Positions 1 through 12,139 are shown, counted from the first letter of the stretch. The stretch: DNA of 64,000 bases from Nymphalis io (GCF_905147045.1 NC_065897.1:6959001-7023000), one strand, 5' to 3'. Notes: generated from the sequence alone by a model not told the origin. Numbers and translations: made by a program.

Positions 1-588
1 TGGCTGAATCCTGGAGACCCAGCCAAATCCTGCCATAAATGAAAATTGACTCAGAAAAAGTTACTTTTGAGTATTTGGTGGACTAGCGCCAGTGTCGTTC
101 ACTACTGTTTTCTAAAATCTGGCCAAACGATTACGGCAGATATCTATTGTCAGCAATTGCAAATCATGAAGGTAGAACTAGCTGCTAAACAAGGCCACTG
201 CTGCTTTACGACAACGGAAGACCACACACTGCACAACAAACAACCACTAAGTTAGATGAGCTACAATTAGAATGTCTACGACATCCACCGTACTCCCCGG
301 ACCTTGCTCCAACAGATTACCATTTTTTCCAGAATTCCGATAACTTCTCACAAGGAAAAAAATTCAACTCCGATGCGGCAGTCCAAACCATGGGGTAAGA
401 ATCAATAAACTCTTTGAACCTTCAAAGAGTTTATTGATTCTTGCCCCATGGTTTTTTTAGTAAAGGGATCAATGAACTACCTATGAGATGACAAAAGTGC
501 ATACTTTGATTAATTAAATATATTTTACAAAAAAATTATAATTTTATATTCCTCCCGTATAAAACGCCAATTTCATATGTAAGGACCA
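1..588 (+). pseudogene. mariner transposon, decayed 3' half, cut by the window edge
   Basis: The sequence encodes the C-terminal half of a mariner transposase in broken frames. Visible are SIWWTSASVVHY, a stretch ending TITADIYCQQLQ, and further on HPPYSPDLAPTDYHFF, which carries the last acidic residue of the mariner DDD catalytic triad region. The expected central HDNARPH block is destroyed by frameshifts. The terminal inverted repeat is at about 559-588 and matches the start of the second copy at 2843. At 385-454 an inverted duplication interrupts the coding frame. The 5' half lies left of the window. The element cannot encode an active transposase. Confidence 0.85.
385..454. repeat. 34-bp-arm hairpin inside the mariner remnant
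   Basis: Arms at 385-418 and 421-454 are reverse complements with one mismatch and a 2-nt loop (CC). The related copy at 3540-3590 has only the right-hand arm, so the left arm is an added inverted copy. Confidence 0.9.
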
Positions 589-610
589 AATAGATAGGAA
601 TTCAGACAAA

Positions 611-880
611 TCAGCTACACTGTACATGGGCTAAGTCCTCCTCTCCCTTTGAGTAGAAGATTTGGAACTTATTCTGCCACACCACTCCGGCTTGGATACA
701 TAAGTGGCCGAATTTCAATAAAATTAGGCACATGTAGGTTTTTTCATAATATTTTCCCTAATCGCGAATACGAGATGAAATATAAACACAAATTAGGCAC
801 TTGAAAATTCAGTGGTGCTCTCTGAACAGGGTTTGAACCCGCGTTTATCGGTTAATATTCACACGTTCTAACCTCTGCGG
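611..880 (-). mobile_element. Metulj-like tRNA-derived SINE
   Basis: Minus-strand copy. The tRNA-like head lies at the right end, with a B-box-like GGGTTTGAACCCG at 829-841, and the body ends at the left. It is diverged from the other copies in the window by many substitutions. The family name rests on recognition of the widespread nymphalid SINE sequence. Confidence 0.7.
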
Positions 881-886
881 TGCGGT

Positions 887-2373
887 GGTTCTTAGCGGTG
901 CTATTCGGTAAGAACTCATTTCATTCCTCACCTATAAAATGTTGTCTATTGACTGAATGGTGATATATTATTTAGATGCGTGTATTCTTGAAACGTTATA
1001 ATTATATATATTGTTCGTCTGCGGTTTCGCGTGTAAGGTAAGGGGGGGATATGTTAATGTTTCAGGCTCGGGTTGTTGTGAAAGAGTAGCCGACGACCTT
1101 CCTCAAGGAGGTTCAAGTTTGCTTCGCATTCAATTTCCTCAAAATTGATTTAGTCTTCTTTCTAGTCATGAAAGCGTAATAGACAAACAGACTTTCGTAT
1201 TTATAATATTATAGTAGATTAGCTACTTTTCTTTTGTTCTGTTGTCTTTGAAAGAGGACACAATAATTTCTTTAAATGAAGCTGGAAAAAGTAAGTGTGA
1301 AATAGTTAGCTTTCTCGTCGTGAGTCGTCAATTAGGCACTAAGGCTATTAAGCAATTTAACGAGCTCGGTCACATCGAACGATGTCCAACTAACAAACAG
1401 TTTGAGTCTTGCAGTCTTTGACACATTATCATTAAAAGACTAGACCACACCCAGACTAAGGTGATAAAAATATCTCATGCCGTGCAACGATAGTAAATAA
1501 AAAAAGCCGAATTGGGAGACTTCCCTATTTTGGAAAGACTATTAAACATTATATTAAATCCAATATATACATGAGGAAAATCTATTTTTAAATAAATTAT
1601 GTAAGTTAAGTGTTCCAGTTCACTGTTCATGAAAGGCCCTTCGGCGTAGACCACAGAGGGTCATAGCGGCATAAAAAAAGCTCAATGTTCTTGAGTTAAC
1701 GTTCTTAATTTGAATTGCTATTCTTTGTTTGACATAAGATGTAGTTATGCAATTGATTACATAATCAATGTTACATGTACATACATATTGTATATAAGTA
1801 GATATACAATGTGATATTTATTTACTAGTTTCATATCTACCCGCGAATTAAATGCTTGCCCTTTTATGTTTTTGGTAAGTCGTTGAAGTGTAACAAAAAC
1901 AAGAGAAAACCTATTACGCTTCCTTGAAGAATTGAAGCGTTAATTGATTTGTTTTATTTTTTTATTTTCCTTCCCGATAATAATAATATATTTCATAAAA
2001 TTTTATTTTATCATACTATGAATATTTTATATTCAAGTGATTCTTATAAATACTTTTGAATCATAATTTAACAGGATTCCGGCTTAGAATTTAGATAAAC
2101 CTGAGAAGAACCGACAAGAAGTTCAGTAGTTACTCTTTGTCTCAAATTTAAATCTATTCATAAATAATTTTATAAATCGACTGGCAGTTGATCAGACCCT
2201 ACTAAAACTTAATAACTTTTATTTATTACCACTAGACTAACGAAGCATTTAAATAAATATAGGAGGTACATAATTCAAGAGAATCTAGAAAAATAAATCA
2301 TCAGAATATGAAAAAACCGGACCTATATCGTTTTTATATTGATTAACAAAAGATAAAGTTTATATAAAGCAAA
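887..2373. other. AT-rich stretch with one Tc1-like scrap
   Basis: Apart from the Tc1-like remnant at 1252-1440, nothing in this stretch could be recognised as a gene or a repeat. Confidence 0.5.
1252..1440 (+). pseudogene. Tc1-like transposase N-terminal helix-turn-helix remnant
   Basis: One frame reads ISLNEAGKSKCEIVSFL, then SRQLGTKAIKQFNELG, resembling the paired-like helix-turn-helix at the start of Tc1/mariner transposases (GKS..EIA..L.VS...V..AI..F...G). The downstream sequence loses the frame. No terminal repeats or catalytic core were found. This is a short remnant and the call rests on motif spacing. Confidence 0.45.
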
Positions 2374-2622
2374 GACCGTCTTGGTAGGTACCATCCACTC
2401 ATAACATAGCCTACCGCCAAACAGTAATACCTAATATTGTTCTGTTCCGGATGGGAGGCCAGCGTAATCACAGCCACAAGGCACATGAAACCTTGGTTTC
2501 CAAGATTTTTATTGCATTGATTGCCAATGGATAAGGCACGGTTAATATTTCTTACGGTGCCAATGTCTATTGGTGGTGGTGACCACTTACCATCAGATGG
2601 CCTATTTGCCTGATGACCAAAC
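2374..2622 (+). repeat. Abundant ~300-bp lepidopteran repeat (repeat A), diverged copy
   Basis: It has the landmarks shared with the copy at 59573-59866: a GTAGGTACCA..CCACTCAT block near the left, ACAGCCACAAGG in the middle and GACCACTTACCATCAG at the right. It is diverged and lacks the A-rich tail. Confidence 0.7.
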
Positions 2623-2842
2623 CTTTACTATTGAATGTAAACCTAACAACTTCAATATCTGTAGATTCCATTGCTAATAAATTTTCCCAGTCGTAAAAAG
2701 GGAAACAACAGCGAGTATCGTAAAAACCCAGCGTGCCGGGCTTATTTGATTTTTCGAATCACATATTATTAAAGATAATATCAGAAAATACATGACTCGA
2801 TTATCATGTGTAATACATAGTTATTACGTATATATGTATTAG

Positions 2843-3712
2843 GTCCTTACATATGAAATTAGCGTTTTGTCGTATTGACCACTTTGATCTTAAATTAATT
2901 TCCAAATTCAAATTTATAAATTTATTTAGCTGGTATATTTGAGTTTTGAAAACTCATTTGTTTTTTCCTCGTAATTTTTTTTTTTTGGCGTCGCTTATTA
3001 CCGCACAATGGAAAACATGAAATATCGGTATATTTACGAGTACGAATTCTACCGTGGCACCAGTGCTGCAGAAACAGCTCGAAGAATTAATGATGTGTAC
3101 GGCGTTGGTGTCGCAAAACAAAGCACGGTACGTTTTTAGTTTCAACGTTTTCGTTCTGGAAATTTTGTCCTTCAGAACCAACCCTGTGGACGGTCGGAGA
3201 CCAAAGTGGAAAATAAAGAATTAAAGGCTATTGTGGAAGCGGATCCATCACAAAGCACTTCAGAGACAGCTGCAGGCTTCGGGGTAAGGATAAAACTGTA
3301 TTAATCCACTTAAAGCAAATCGGGAAAGTAAAAAAATTTAAACGATGGGTACCTCATAAATTGAGTGAATCGAACTTGCTAACATGCGTCGATTGCTGTG
3401 TTACATTGCTCAACCGATACAAAAATGAAGGGATTTTAAATCAAATCATTACATCATTACTTGCTCCAACAGATTACCATTTTTTCCGGAATTCGGACAA
3501 CTTCTTACAAAGAAAAAAATTCAACTCCGATGCGGCAGTCCAAACCGCCTTCAAAGAGTTTATTGATTCTCGCCCCCATGGTTTTTTTAGTAAAGGGATC
3601 AATGAACTACCTATGAGATGGCAAAAGTGCATACTTTGATTAATTAAATATATTTTACAAAAAAAAAATTAACTTTAAATCCCTCCGTACAAAATGCCAA
3701 TTTCATATGTAC
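2843..3712 (+). pseudogene. mariner transposon with catalytic core deleted
   Basis: This is a second copy of the mariner family seen at 1-588. Imperfect terminal inverted repeats bound it at about 2848-2870 and 3690-3712. The transposase begins at ATG 3008 with MENMKYRYIYEYEFYRG and continues through the helix-turn-helix (TSAAETARRINDVYGVG). After in-frame stops and frame changes it reaches WVPHKLSESNLL...VDCCVTLLNRY...GILNQIIT near 3348-3459. It then jumps directly to LAPTDYHFFRNSDNF near 3462 and runs to the C-terminus. The central block with the first two catalytic aspartates is missing. It is a dead, internally deleted copy, but useful as an outgroup for the hairpin at 385-454. Confidence 0.85.
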
Positions 3713-3942
3713 TCAAAAATTTTCATTTTTTTTTCATTTTAGCACGCTAATTCTTTTTTCAGGACCAAGAAAGTTCAGGTCATCAATGGATATACGTGCT
3801 TTCCAAGGCTCAAAAAGAAAAAAATACATTAGTGCAATATCATTGAAGATATCGCATAACAATATATCATAAAGAGAAAAATTATATTTAGGACCATTCT
3901 TTTCGTTTTAGTGAAAAAACCTTATTATATTAATGCACCGAG

Positions 3943-4165
3943 CTATAGCCGATTTGGCTCAGTCGCTAGAAGATGTGAATCTTTACCGTAGATTTTGGTA
4001 AAGATTCACAGTTTCAGAGTTCAAAGCATCACTATATTGACATGTGTTGGGTGAAAATCCAACACATGTTTATTCATCAACCCGCATAGGAACAGCCAGA
4101 TGGAATAACACCCAAACCCTCTCCAAAAGAAGAAAGAGACCTTTGCTTAGCAGTGGGATAGTTAC
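3943..4165 (+). mobile_element. Metulj-like SINE with two internal hairpins
   Basis: Plus-strand copy. The head carries an A-box-like TTGGCTCAGTCG and the tail ends AGCAGTGGGATAGTTAC. Two hairpins that the family consensus does not contain lie at 3974-4010 (14-bp arms) and 4040-4069 (11-bp arms). Confidence 0.7.
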
Positions 4166-5749
4166 TTTGTTTACATTGTAATCTAGTAAATAGTAAAGGC
4201 CTCATATGCTTGTATTGAGATAATATTTATATTAGCAATAAATAGAATTGGAGACCGGTCCATAATTATCTTTACCTAATAGTATTTTATCTTTACCCCT
4301 GTAAATAAATTAAGAATTAAATCACAAGAAATAAGATTTGGTGATTATGTCTGGTATACATGTCTTATCCAGAACTGTTTGATATTTTTGACATTATACT
4401 TCAGCACTACTTAATGCGTCCGATCTCAAAATACTGCTCTGAATTATGTCTATAAAATTTTCTTAAGGACATAGTTTAACTACATCCCTTAAGACCAACC
4501 ATTATAACGAACCTTTTCAGGTCATTTAGTACGGTAAGTCCTCATTTTAAACCATTTTCTTTGTCTGCTTTCGATAACTCTAAAGTTGTTCACGATGCAT
4601 CTGATTCTACCATCACTTTAAATTTGACAATATTTTTGAAAATATCCGGTCGATTAGGAAGTTTATTATTGAACTTGAAATTTCCAAGATAGAAGCAATC
4701 AAAGCGAAATGCACTGTACGTTCATTTGCGGTACCGGTGACGTGAATTGACATTCACGCCACTGATACCGTGTATATAGTACCCCTGATATTGCGTATAA
4801 AAGGTAGTTTTAGTTTATAGTCTATTCCCTGTTAAAACGATTAATCTATAAGTGCTGTATTTTTCAGATCTTAAAGGACACCGAGTTATGTGGGAATCTT
4901 ACCCACTAATACTCCAAAAATGACATGACAAAGATTCCTGAAGTTCGCGTATTGGCGGTTTTATATAATCAAAACTTTTTACTTATAAATTTAAAATCTT
5001 GCGAAATGTAACAAAATATACTTTTCCATGTATAACTAGCAAATTTAAACTTCCATGAGACTAAATAAACGAACAAGATACTCAAATAGTTTGCATCTTT
5101 TTCTTGTAGGATAATATTTTATTATAATTCTTTCTAAGATTAATACAAACATTTGTCATTTAAAAAAAACTTTTTGGATTTTTTTCGTAAATTAATTTTG
5201 ATTCCCGGTGTCAAATATCGATCTCATTGTTATAAGTTATCTTTTAAATAATTATTTTATAAATGTCTAAAATATGAAATTTATATTCAAATAGTTATTG
5301 AAAATATTAGACATTATTTATCAAGCTATTAATAATTATTTTATAGTGGACTCTGTTTTAATTGTTTGAAACTTTTAAATACATTTTTGATGTTAAAATA
5401 TTTAGTTTACTGTGACAATATTCATAATAAAATCCGTTAGAATTTATATCATTATTCTGAATCAAATTTAATTATTTTATGAAATAAGTATAACTTGATT
5501 CCATTCAAATTCTATTTGCAGCGCCACTTGTGAACAGAATTAAAATAATGTTTGCTTACATTAAATATTATATTACGGTTCTATGTAAATGTGACAAAAT
5601 AAATATAACTTATAATAGCTGGCGCTTATTTAGCCCAAAGGCTGAGTCTTTCGGTGCAGAAAGGTAATAGTGCCAGCGTCTTGGGTACAATGCTACAGGA
5701 CAATCTTTTAGACGGCGTGTTTTTACTTTAAATTTGTAATGTGTATTTT
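4166..5749. other. AT-rich intron-like sequence
   Basis: No gene was recognised. A short block at 4874-4915 (TTATGTGGGAATC..TTACCCACTAA) resembles an antisense R1-clade 3' UTR. An imperfect inverted repeat sits at about 4729-4770. Confidence 0.5.
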
Positions 5750-6184
5750 GTTCTTTTTATTTTATTTATTTATTTAACACTTTTTGCACAACATATACAT
5801 AAAATGAAAGAAGTAGGAAACAATCAAAGAAAAAGAAAATAAAAAATGGTGCGCAAAGGCGGTCTTATCGCTTACAGCGATCTCTAACAGACAACCTTTG
5901 GTGAAAGAATTTTGTAAGAGAACAGGTAAGTGCATTTACATATATACCTTATTACATACATACATACCTTTCTTGGAAATGGACAAATAATAGCTTTTCA
6001 AGCGGTATTTAAAAATACTCAATGAATTCGACTGCCGAATATCTGTAGGTAGTGCATTCCAAAGTTTGATGGTTTTTGCAGTAAAAGAGTTACTGTAGGT
6101 TTGTGTTCGGCTGCAGGGGGTAACTAGTTTATTATCATCCGAAGATCGCAAGTTGTGTCGCAATATTTTAATTTTGTATTTCAT
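5750..6184 (-). pseudogene. LINE 3' end: ORF2 C-terminus and 3' UTR
   Basis: On the minus strand, 82 codons encode the C-terminal tail typical of Jockey/CR1-group ORF2 proteins, with KTIKLWNALPTDIRQSNSL and a following FKYRLKSYYL. The 3' UTR after the stop contains GATCGCTGTAAGCGATAAG and ends in a TAAATAAATAAAT-type tail at about 5755-5775, a layout common in moth and butterfly LINEs. The copy is 5'-truncated and contains no reverse transcriptase. Confidence 0.7.
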
Positions 6185-6190
6185 AAAAAT

Positions 6191-7536
6191 ATCTGTACAT
6201 AGTAAAAAAAAATTCTTAAATAAGTGATGTCAACTAAAATGATAAAAAAAAACTTATAAATCGCTATTTTATACACAAATTTGAATAAATCACTATTTTC
6301 CCAAAGATATATTAAATAAATTTTATTATAAATTTAAATCCTTTCTTACTATTTTTATATTGAATAAATAAAAAAAAATCACTTAAAATATACAAATTAG
6401 GGAAAGTTAAGTAAAGGAGGACTACGATTTTTGGTGTGACAAAAATACAGTAATAGTATCAAAATCTACATTTTAAAACCTGGCGGGTTGCTGACCATCA
6501 ATTTTTTGATTTTTATCAGTTATGAGAGATCTTTACTTCTCATTTTACACATACTTTAATTAACGAGCTAAGACAAATATATTCGATTCGAGTCGAGGCG
6601 AGTTCTACGCTAGCAAAATCTATCTCCTGTGATAAATCTAATCTTGAATCCAATAATGTCTGTCCGAATTTATCTGTGACATAGTTAACACTAACATTCA
6701 TCGCGGGTGGCGTGACAAAAAACAGCTAGTATAATATATATATATATACAGCTAGTATAATATATATATTATACTAGCTGTTTATTGTAATATAATGTCT
6801 TTTAAATAGTTCTCAAGATTGTTTGTCTAGGAAATGGAATAACTTTGAAGCAATACAAAGGGGAATACAAATTATTGCGGAAAAAACTTTAACCGTACGC
6901 TGTCGTGCCAGTAATTACATTGTGTGATCGTATGGCTTGATGTTAATTTGTGAAACTGCACGGAAACCCAACGCTTAGGTGGCAGAGGAGCGTATCCGAT
7001 TAATTCAAGAACTCGAAGCCTCTTGAATTAATGGGCCAGCCTACTCTCCCTATTGATTGCGTCGTTTTGAACGACTTCAATATACTAAATACCGAACACT
7101 TACTAAAATTATTAAAAATACATAGATATTTTAAGAAATAATATTTGCTGTGAAAATATTTTTATAAAATATTTTAACGAATTAGAATGTTTTCCAGTCT
7201 ATGTTCATCCTAGATTTCTTCTACCTAGAATATATAGAATATATTAAAAAAATGTTTTCAATAACATTACACTGGATATATTATACTGCCTAATCCGTTC
7301 TCTACGAGCTATACCTAAGAGCGGTACCTTATATTTTTGACTACCATTTACTACTAACTTTTGTTTTGACTGAACAAACGGAATTAATTAATTACTAATA
7401 GCTAGATTAATTTTAAAGTATTTACCAGCATCCTATTACCAATGTGTGTTTTATTTTTAATGAATTAGAATAGAATTTTGGGCCAACCTCACAGTTTTAT
7501 TATAAAGGATTTTTCTTTCGACTGTATAATGTAGAA
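6191..7536. other. AT-rich stretch with palindromes
   Basis: No gene was recognised. It holds a perfect 34-bp palindrome (6748-6781) and a small hairpin near 6993-7033 (TTAATTCAAGA/TCTTGAATTAA). Confidence 0.5.
6748..6781. repeat. Perfect 34-bp palindrome
   Basis: Both halves begin ACAGCTAGTATAATATA when read inward and pair perfectly. A further direct copy of the same half-site lies just to the left, at about 6722-6740. Confidence 0.9.
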
Positions 7537-7760
7537 GCAGCCAAGATGACCTTGTGATTAGAACACGTTATTCTAGACCAAAGTTTGCAGGACCAGCCTA
7601 GGCAATGTTCATATGCTAAATTTATATTTACAATTAATAAGGAATTAAGGGGAAAACATCATTAGGAATTAAGACGGATGTATATTTACCAAATATGTAT
7701 TCACCAATAAATAAAATTCAAACCTCTTCCTCAAAAGGAAAAGAGCCTTTTTTGTCTAAA
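7537..7760 (+). mobile_element. Metulj-like SINE, strongly decayed
   Basis: Plus-strand order is kept: a head-like CAGCCAAGATGACCTTGTGA, then body and tail pieces (GGAAAACATCAT, ACCTCTTCCTCAAAAGG). Many internal changes make the boundaries approximate. Confidence 0.5.
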
Positions 7761-9152
7761 TTGCTCCCCTATCGTCCGACACATATAGGTCCTCTCATTG
7801 TTTTCCTTAAGCGCATAAAAAACTCAATGGCTCCTGCTCAGTTTTTATATTCACAACCTTTAGTTCATATTTAATCGAATTATGTCGCCTGAGCTACCCG
7901 ACTCTAAAATATTAGTATATTTGATATAATACTACTTATCTATATCTAGTATGCGAAGCCGATTTAGACTCACAGAGAAATAGATTACGTTGCGTCGCTT
8001 GTATTATACTTACGACATATAACGTATTATTTTATTTAAAGCATTTACGGTTGAAAAATAAAATTATTCCATTAAAAAGAATCAAATTTAATATTTTATA
8101 TACGCAGTTTAAATACACTTTCAGTGAATAATAATAGATTATTATTAAATAATGTATTTCATATAAAATTCTCATGTGGTCAGATGGTGACCACGGCAGA
8201 TGCATATGTCGAAATGTCGTGCCATGAGAAAAAAGGTATGATTGTGGTAAAATACCGAATACAATATATATAGCCTATGGGTAATATAAATCGCGTAAAT
8301 TGAAATTGTAAGAATAAAGTATGTTTAAATAACAGCAAATTTTCTTATTATATTTAACGACACTTAATTGTACATCAGTAACCAAATTGTTTTTATACGT
8401 CACCTATATGCGTCATTAAAACATCATTTATATTAGGACGCATGTAGATAGCTCTACCATTCGCTAGCAATACGAATCGTTTCTCGAATATAGTAATCGG
8501 ACATAAGATTTAATAAGAGGTATAAAAAAAGTTCCTGCTGCACTCAAGTTTTTATAGAATATAAATCTTTAATGTAGGTCGTACAAAAGCTTTATTATTT
8601 GTCTTTATAAAATAAGTATAATTTAATATATTTATAAAATTTAATAGACTTTTTTTTCATCTTTGAAAACTCTATTCCTAAATTATTTTATTTTTTTAAA
8701 TATGTTTCAAAAATGCTTTCGTATTTTAATTGACGCAAATAACGATTCTTTTTGTTACTATATTTCACAAAACGGAAACAAAGTAACATTTACATAATTT
8801 TAAATATAAATGAATGTAATTGATATATTTTATCATTATTATATTATAATACAACGGGTGATATTACGTTATATTCTCATTATGCATACAATTTAAATCA
8901 TTCATATTTTATATACAAATATTTATAATTAAAAGAAATGCCAAAATTAAAAATATATCATATTATATTTATTGTTTTGATAATGGGACGTGTTTTCCGC
9001 CAATTTTCATAACGCGGTATGCCCATAACTCGCGCATACGTAGCGTGAAATCGAAATTTATGCGATGAATATAAATACACGCGAAAAGCACACGTCGGCT
9101 TTCTCGTATTTTCGTGTAATAAATGTTATGTTATTTATTATAATGTACTTAC
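7761..9152. other. AT-rich downstream intron of the TMTC gene
   Basis: No further exon or recognised repeat. The segment at 8980-9120, next to the exon, is noticeably richer in CpG than its surroundings. Confidence 0.5.
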
Positions 9153-9267
9153 AGATTGTAGTGCACGTCGGCCATATTCGGTCGATGCTTTAGCGCCTTC
9201 TCGAATGCTACTTCGGCTTCGGCGAGCCTTCCTTGCGTTGTCAAAACACTACCCAAGTTTCCATACG
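9153..9267 (-). CDS. TMTC2: TMTC2-like protein, first TPR exon
   Basis: This is a 115-nt exon, too short to stand out as an open reading frame. An acceptor (CTTTCAG) lies just above 9267 and a strong donor (GTAAGT) just below 9153. Joined to the single leftover base of the exon ending at 21043, it reads as one TPR beginning AYGNLGSVLTTQGRLAEAE and ending NMADVHYNL. It follows NPPK directly, the same order as in TMTC2, where the first TPR follows the last membrane segment. The TPR consensus residues (G-N-L-G, A-E-A, A-L, P-N, Y-N-L) are present. The exon ends in phase 2, so another TPR exon must follow further left, outside the window or unrecognised. Expected role: the luminal TPR array of the O-mannosyltransferase. 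Confidence 0.88.
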
Positions 9268-10386
9268 CTGAAAGATAAGAAATATGTCAATAATGAAAAA
9301 AATACAGCTTGTAACTAAGCCATTGATTATTAGGCTAAAATATCGTCCAAAAATTATAATATCCTATTTACTTATAGAATTATCCTGAAGTATTTGGGTT
9401 TAAGAAGTTTAAGGTTTATACCCATAAAAAAATTGCTAATCTTTTAATTAATTTTATATGGGTAAAGCTTAAAGCTTAAAATATAATATTGTAAATTAAC
9501 TACATTAATATTTTCACTTATTAGGGAATAATCAACAGAAACAGGAATATTCAAATGGAATGGGATTATGCTAGCATATATAGGACTATATAATGTTATT
9601 AAAACATCTTATTTATATTAATATGATATCAGATAGTCTTAGAGCTCAACATTGAAAAACAGCAGCTATTCAAATCATGCCCGCGTGGAATGGCGACAAA
9701 GATTCCTAGCAGCTTCTTTGCGTTGAATCACAATACCGATTCTCTGGGCGAAAAATGAGCCAGTCGTTTCCAGCGGAGGCAATAAGAAGGCTTGTAATAT
9801 CTTGTTTAAATATTTTTACAATATTTCTCCAAGGTATAATATACATATATAAAATCAATGTCCCATTAAGATAAGATATATCTTATTTATAGTTGAATTT
9901 AACTATATATAGGCATATTTTTTCGATAAAAGTTAAGTTACAGTAATGAGAAATTTCGTCCTATGGGATTTCTGTTTTCGATATATGATAATAATATACA
10001 CTTTTGTCGTAATATGTATTGAGCTCATTACAGCAAAAACTTAATTAATTATGAGCTGTACGCTTAATTGGACGGGTAAATAGGAATATTAGTTACTTTA
10101 AAATTAGGCAATCATTTTATTAAATAAAAATATTTTCCAAAAATCTCATTGTATTGATCCTTGCAAAATATAGTATGTCTGTTGTATATAATATTTCAAA
10201 ATTTATTTTACTTAATTTTATAAAAGGTTAGTGAAACAATTAAATAAAGTAAAATAACATGCTATCCGCCCGATTGACTTGAAATTTGTCACAGTTACTT
10301 CTTCCTCAACGTAAACGCTCACTAAGAAAGTATTTTATGCAAATCTTATCAAAAATACATTTTTCTTCTTATCTACCCGTGCATAG
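9268..10386. other. AT-rich intron sequence
   Basis: Nothing could be recognised, apart from a GC-richer patch at 9670-9790 that may be an old repeat. Confidence 0.5.
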
Positions 10387-10790
10387 TTTTTTTTTTTTTT
10401 TTATATGCCCCGGGATGGCAAATGATTTTACTCCACCTGATGGTAAGTGGTAGTAGAGTCCAAACGCGACGATGGCCAGTACAGTCGGGAAGAATGTTCT
10501 TTACTAGCCGTCCCCGCCTTGCCGGCCCGCAAGATGCCTCTTCACGCCTCGTTTGAAGGAACCCGGGTTGTAAGAGGAGGGGAACACGTGAGCTGGTAAG
10601 GAATTCCATTTTTTGGTAGTGCGACAAAGAAAGGAGTTGCCAAATTTCTTTGTGCGCGATGGAATTGATGTCACAGTTAGGCGGTGACATCGAGAACCAG
10701 CTCGCGTGGACTTAAGAAGGAAGGGGGAAGCAGGAATTAGAGAGAATAATTCAGAAGGAAGGGGGAAGCAGGAATTAGAGAGAATAATTC
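10387..10790 (-). pseudogene. Jockey/CR1-group LINE 3' end, 5'-truncated
   Basis: The minus strand encodes the same ORF2 C-terminus as the long copy at 17157-18825: SRCHRL-type residues, the block with WNSLPAH-like sequence in a shifted frame, then PSSYNPGSF and RGVKRHLAGRQ. The insertion ends in a poly(A) tail, seen as a T run at 10387-10402. At the truncated 5' end a 38-bp unit is tandemly duplicated (10715-10752 and 10753-10790). It holds only the 3' end of the element and is not functional. Confidence 0.85.
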
Positions 10791-12139
10791 AAAATATTCG
10801 CGACGATTAGCTAGTTAAGTTATATATTTAATTAATATTTTTTTAAATTATTTTGTATCTACATTGCGACGGTTAAAACATCTTATTTTTGAAAACAATT
10901 TTCCCTCAGTCGTCGTAATGGGAAAATCATGGGAGCCATTAGCTGGTCGACCAAGGCGTTCTATAAATCTACATCAATATGAGAGGTGACTCAGACTTAA
11001 TTGTTGGTGTGGAAGGACCTATTGAGTAATTCTTGACATAACAGACTAATAGATTATTACTTGTTATTAATGTAAAATTAAAAATGAGACGAGATAACGT
11101 ATTGCTTAGAAAACTGCGGGTTCAAACGAAGGTCACCTCATAATATTTATATATTTAATTTGTTTTTACAATTCATGTCGTACTCGGCAATAAATTTTCA
11201 ACATTGTACATGATCGTTAAATATGATAACGCAATTTAAATTAAATTTATTTCTAAGATAACCATTACACGTAAAATATGGCACCAGTTCAATCAGTAGC
11301 CTTGGACCAAACTTGTTGAAACCGCTTAGTTTAGACGGATTAATGGTCAATATTATACGATCTATATAATTGACGTCAATATCCTTAAGCAATGGACGCA
11401 AATAAGCTTTTAGTGTGATAATAATAACGTCAATAAGAAAGAGTTATTAGAAAGAGGTGAGTAAAGCTGTTTACAAAATTTAGGTCCATTTAAATTAAAA
11501 CAAACACAAAGCTACATTAATTATTATCTCGAATGAAGAAACATATTTTGAACAACTTTTAATTCCTGTTTAAACTACAAATTCTTAGCAAAATAGGATA
11601 AACATGTGCAACAAAATTACTAAGCCGCTGTTCCAAGATTGGGGGGTCGCTACTCACGGTAAATTAGTATAAAAGTAGTGCAATTTGAGAATATAACATA
11701 AAGTATTTAGATACTTTATACTTAACCTATGTTCTTCTAAAAATCTACTTTGTGTAAGGTTCAAAGGTTAGAAAAATGAAATAAGCCACAAAGAGCAAAC
11801 TTAGATCACCAATTTATAATTTGCTTCATTTAATGACATCTTAAGTAATAAGCCTCAAAACAAAAAATGAAAACTTTCTTGTACTATTCTTTTATTGTGC
11901 TGATTTTTTTACAGTTTGAAATAAAATTAAAGAAATTCAACCAACGCACAAAATTTACCAAATATATGAAACGGACGAAAAAATGCTCTACAGACGTATA
12001 TTTTCTATTGCCTTCAATAGTAGGATTCACTTGATTCTGTTCTTAATGTCGTAACAATAACTTGCTGCTTGATGTAAGATTCATAAAATTTGTTAGCAAA
12101 ATTAGCTCATGCAGTATGACCGAAATATATGAGCACACT
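10791..12139. other. AT-rich intron sequence
   Basis: No gene. A short piece near 11100-11145 (CTGCGGGTTCAAAC) looks like the B-box part of a decayed SINE head. Confidence 0.5.

Noticed and set aside
46..255. 69-codon plus frame with Met start as a gene
   Set aside because: It lies within the mariner transposase remnant. Homology continues before the Met, and the frame is lost before the catalytic motif.
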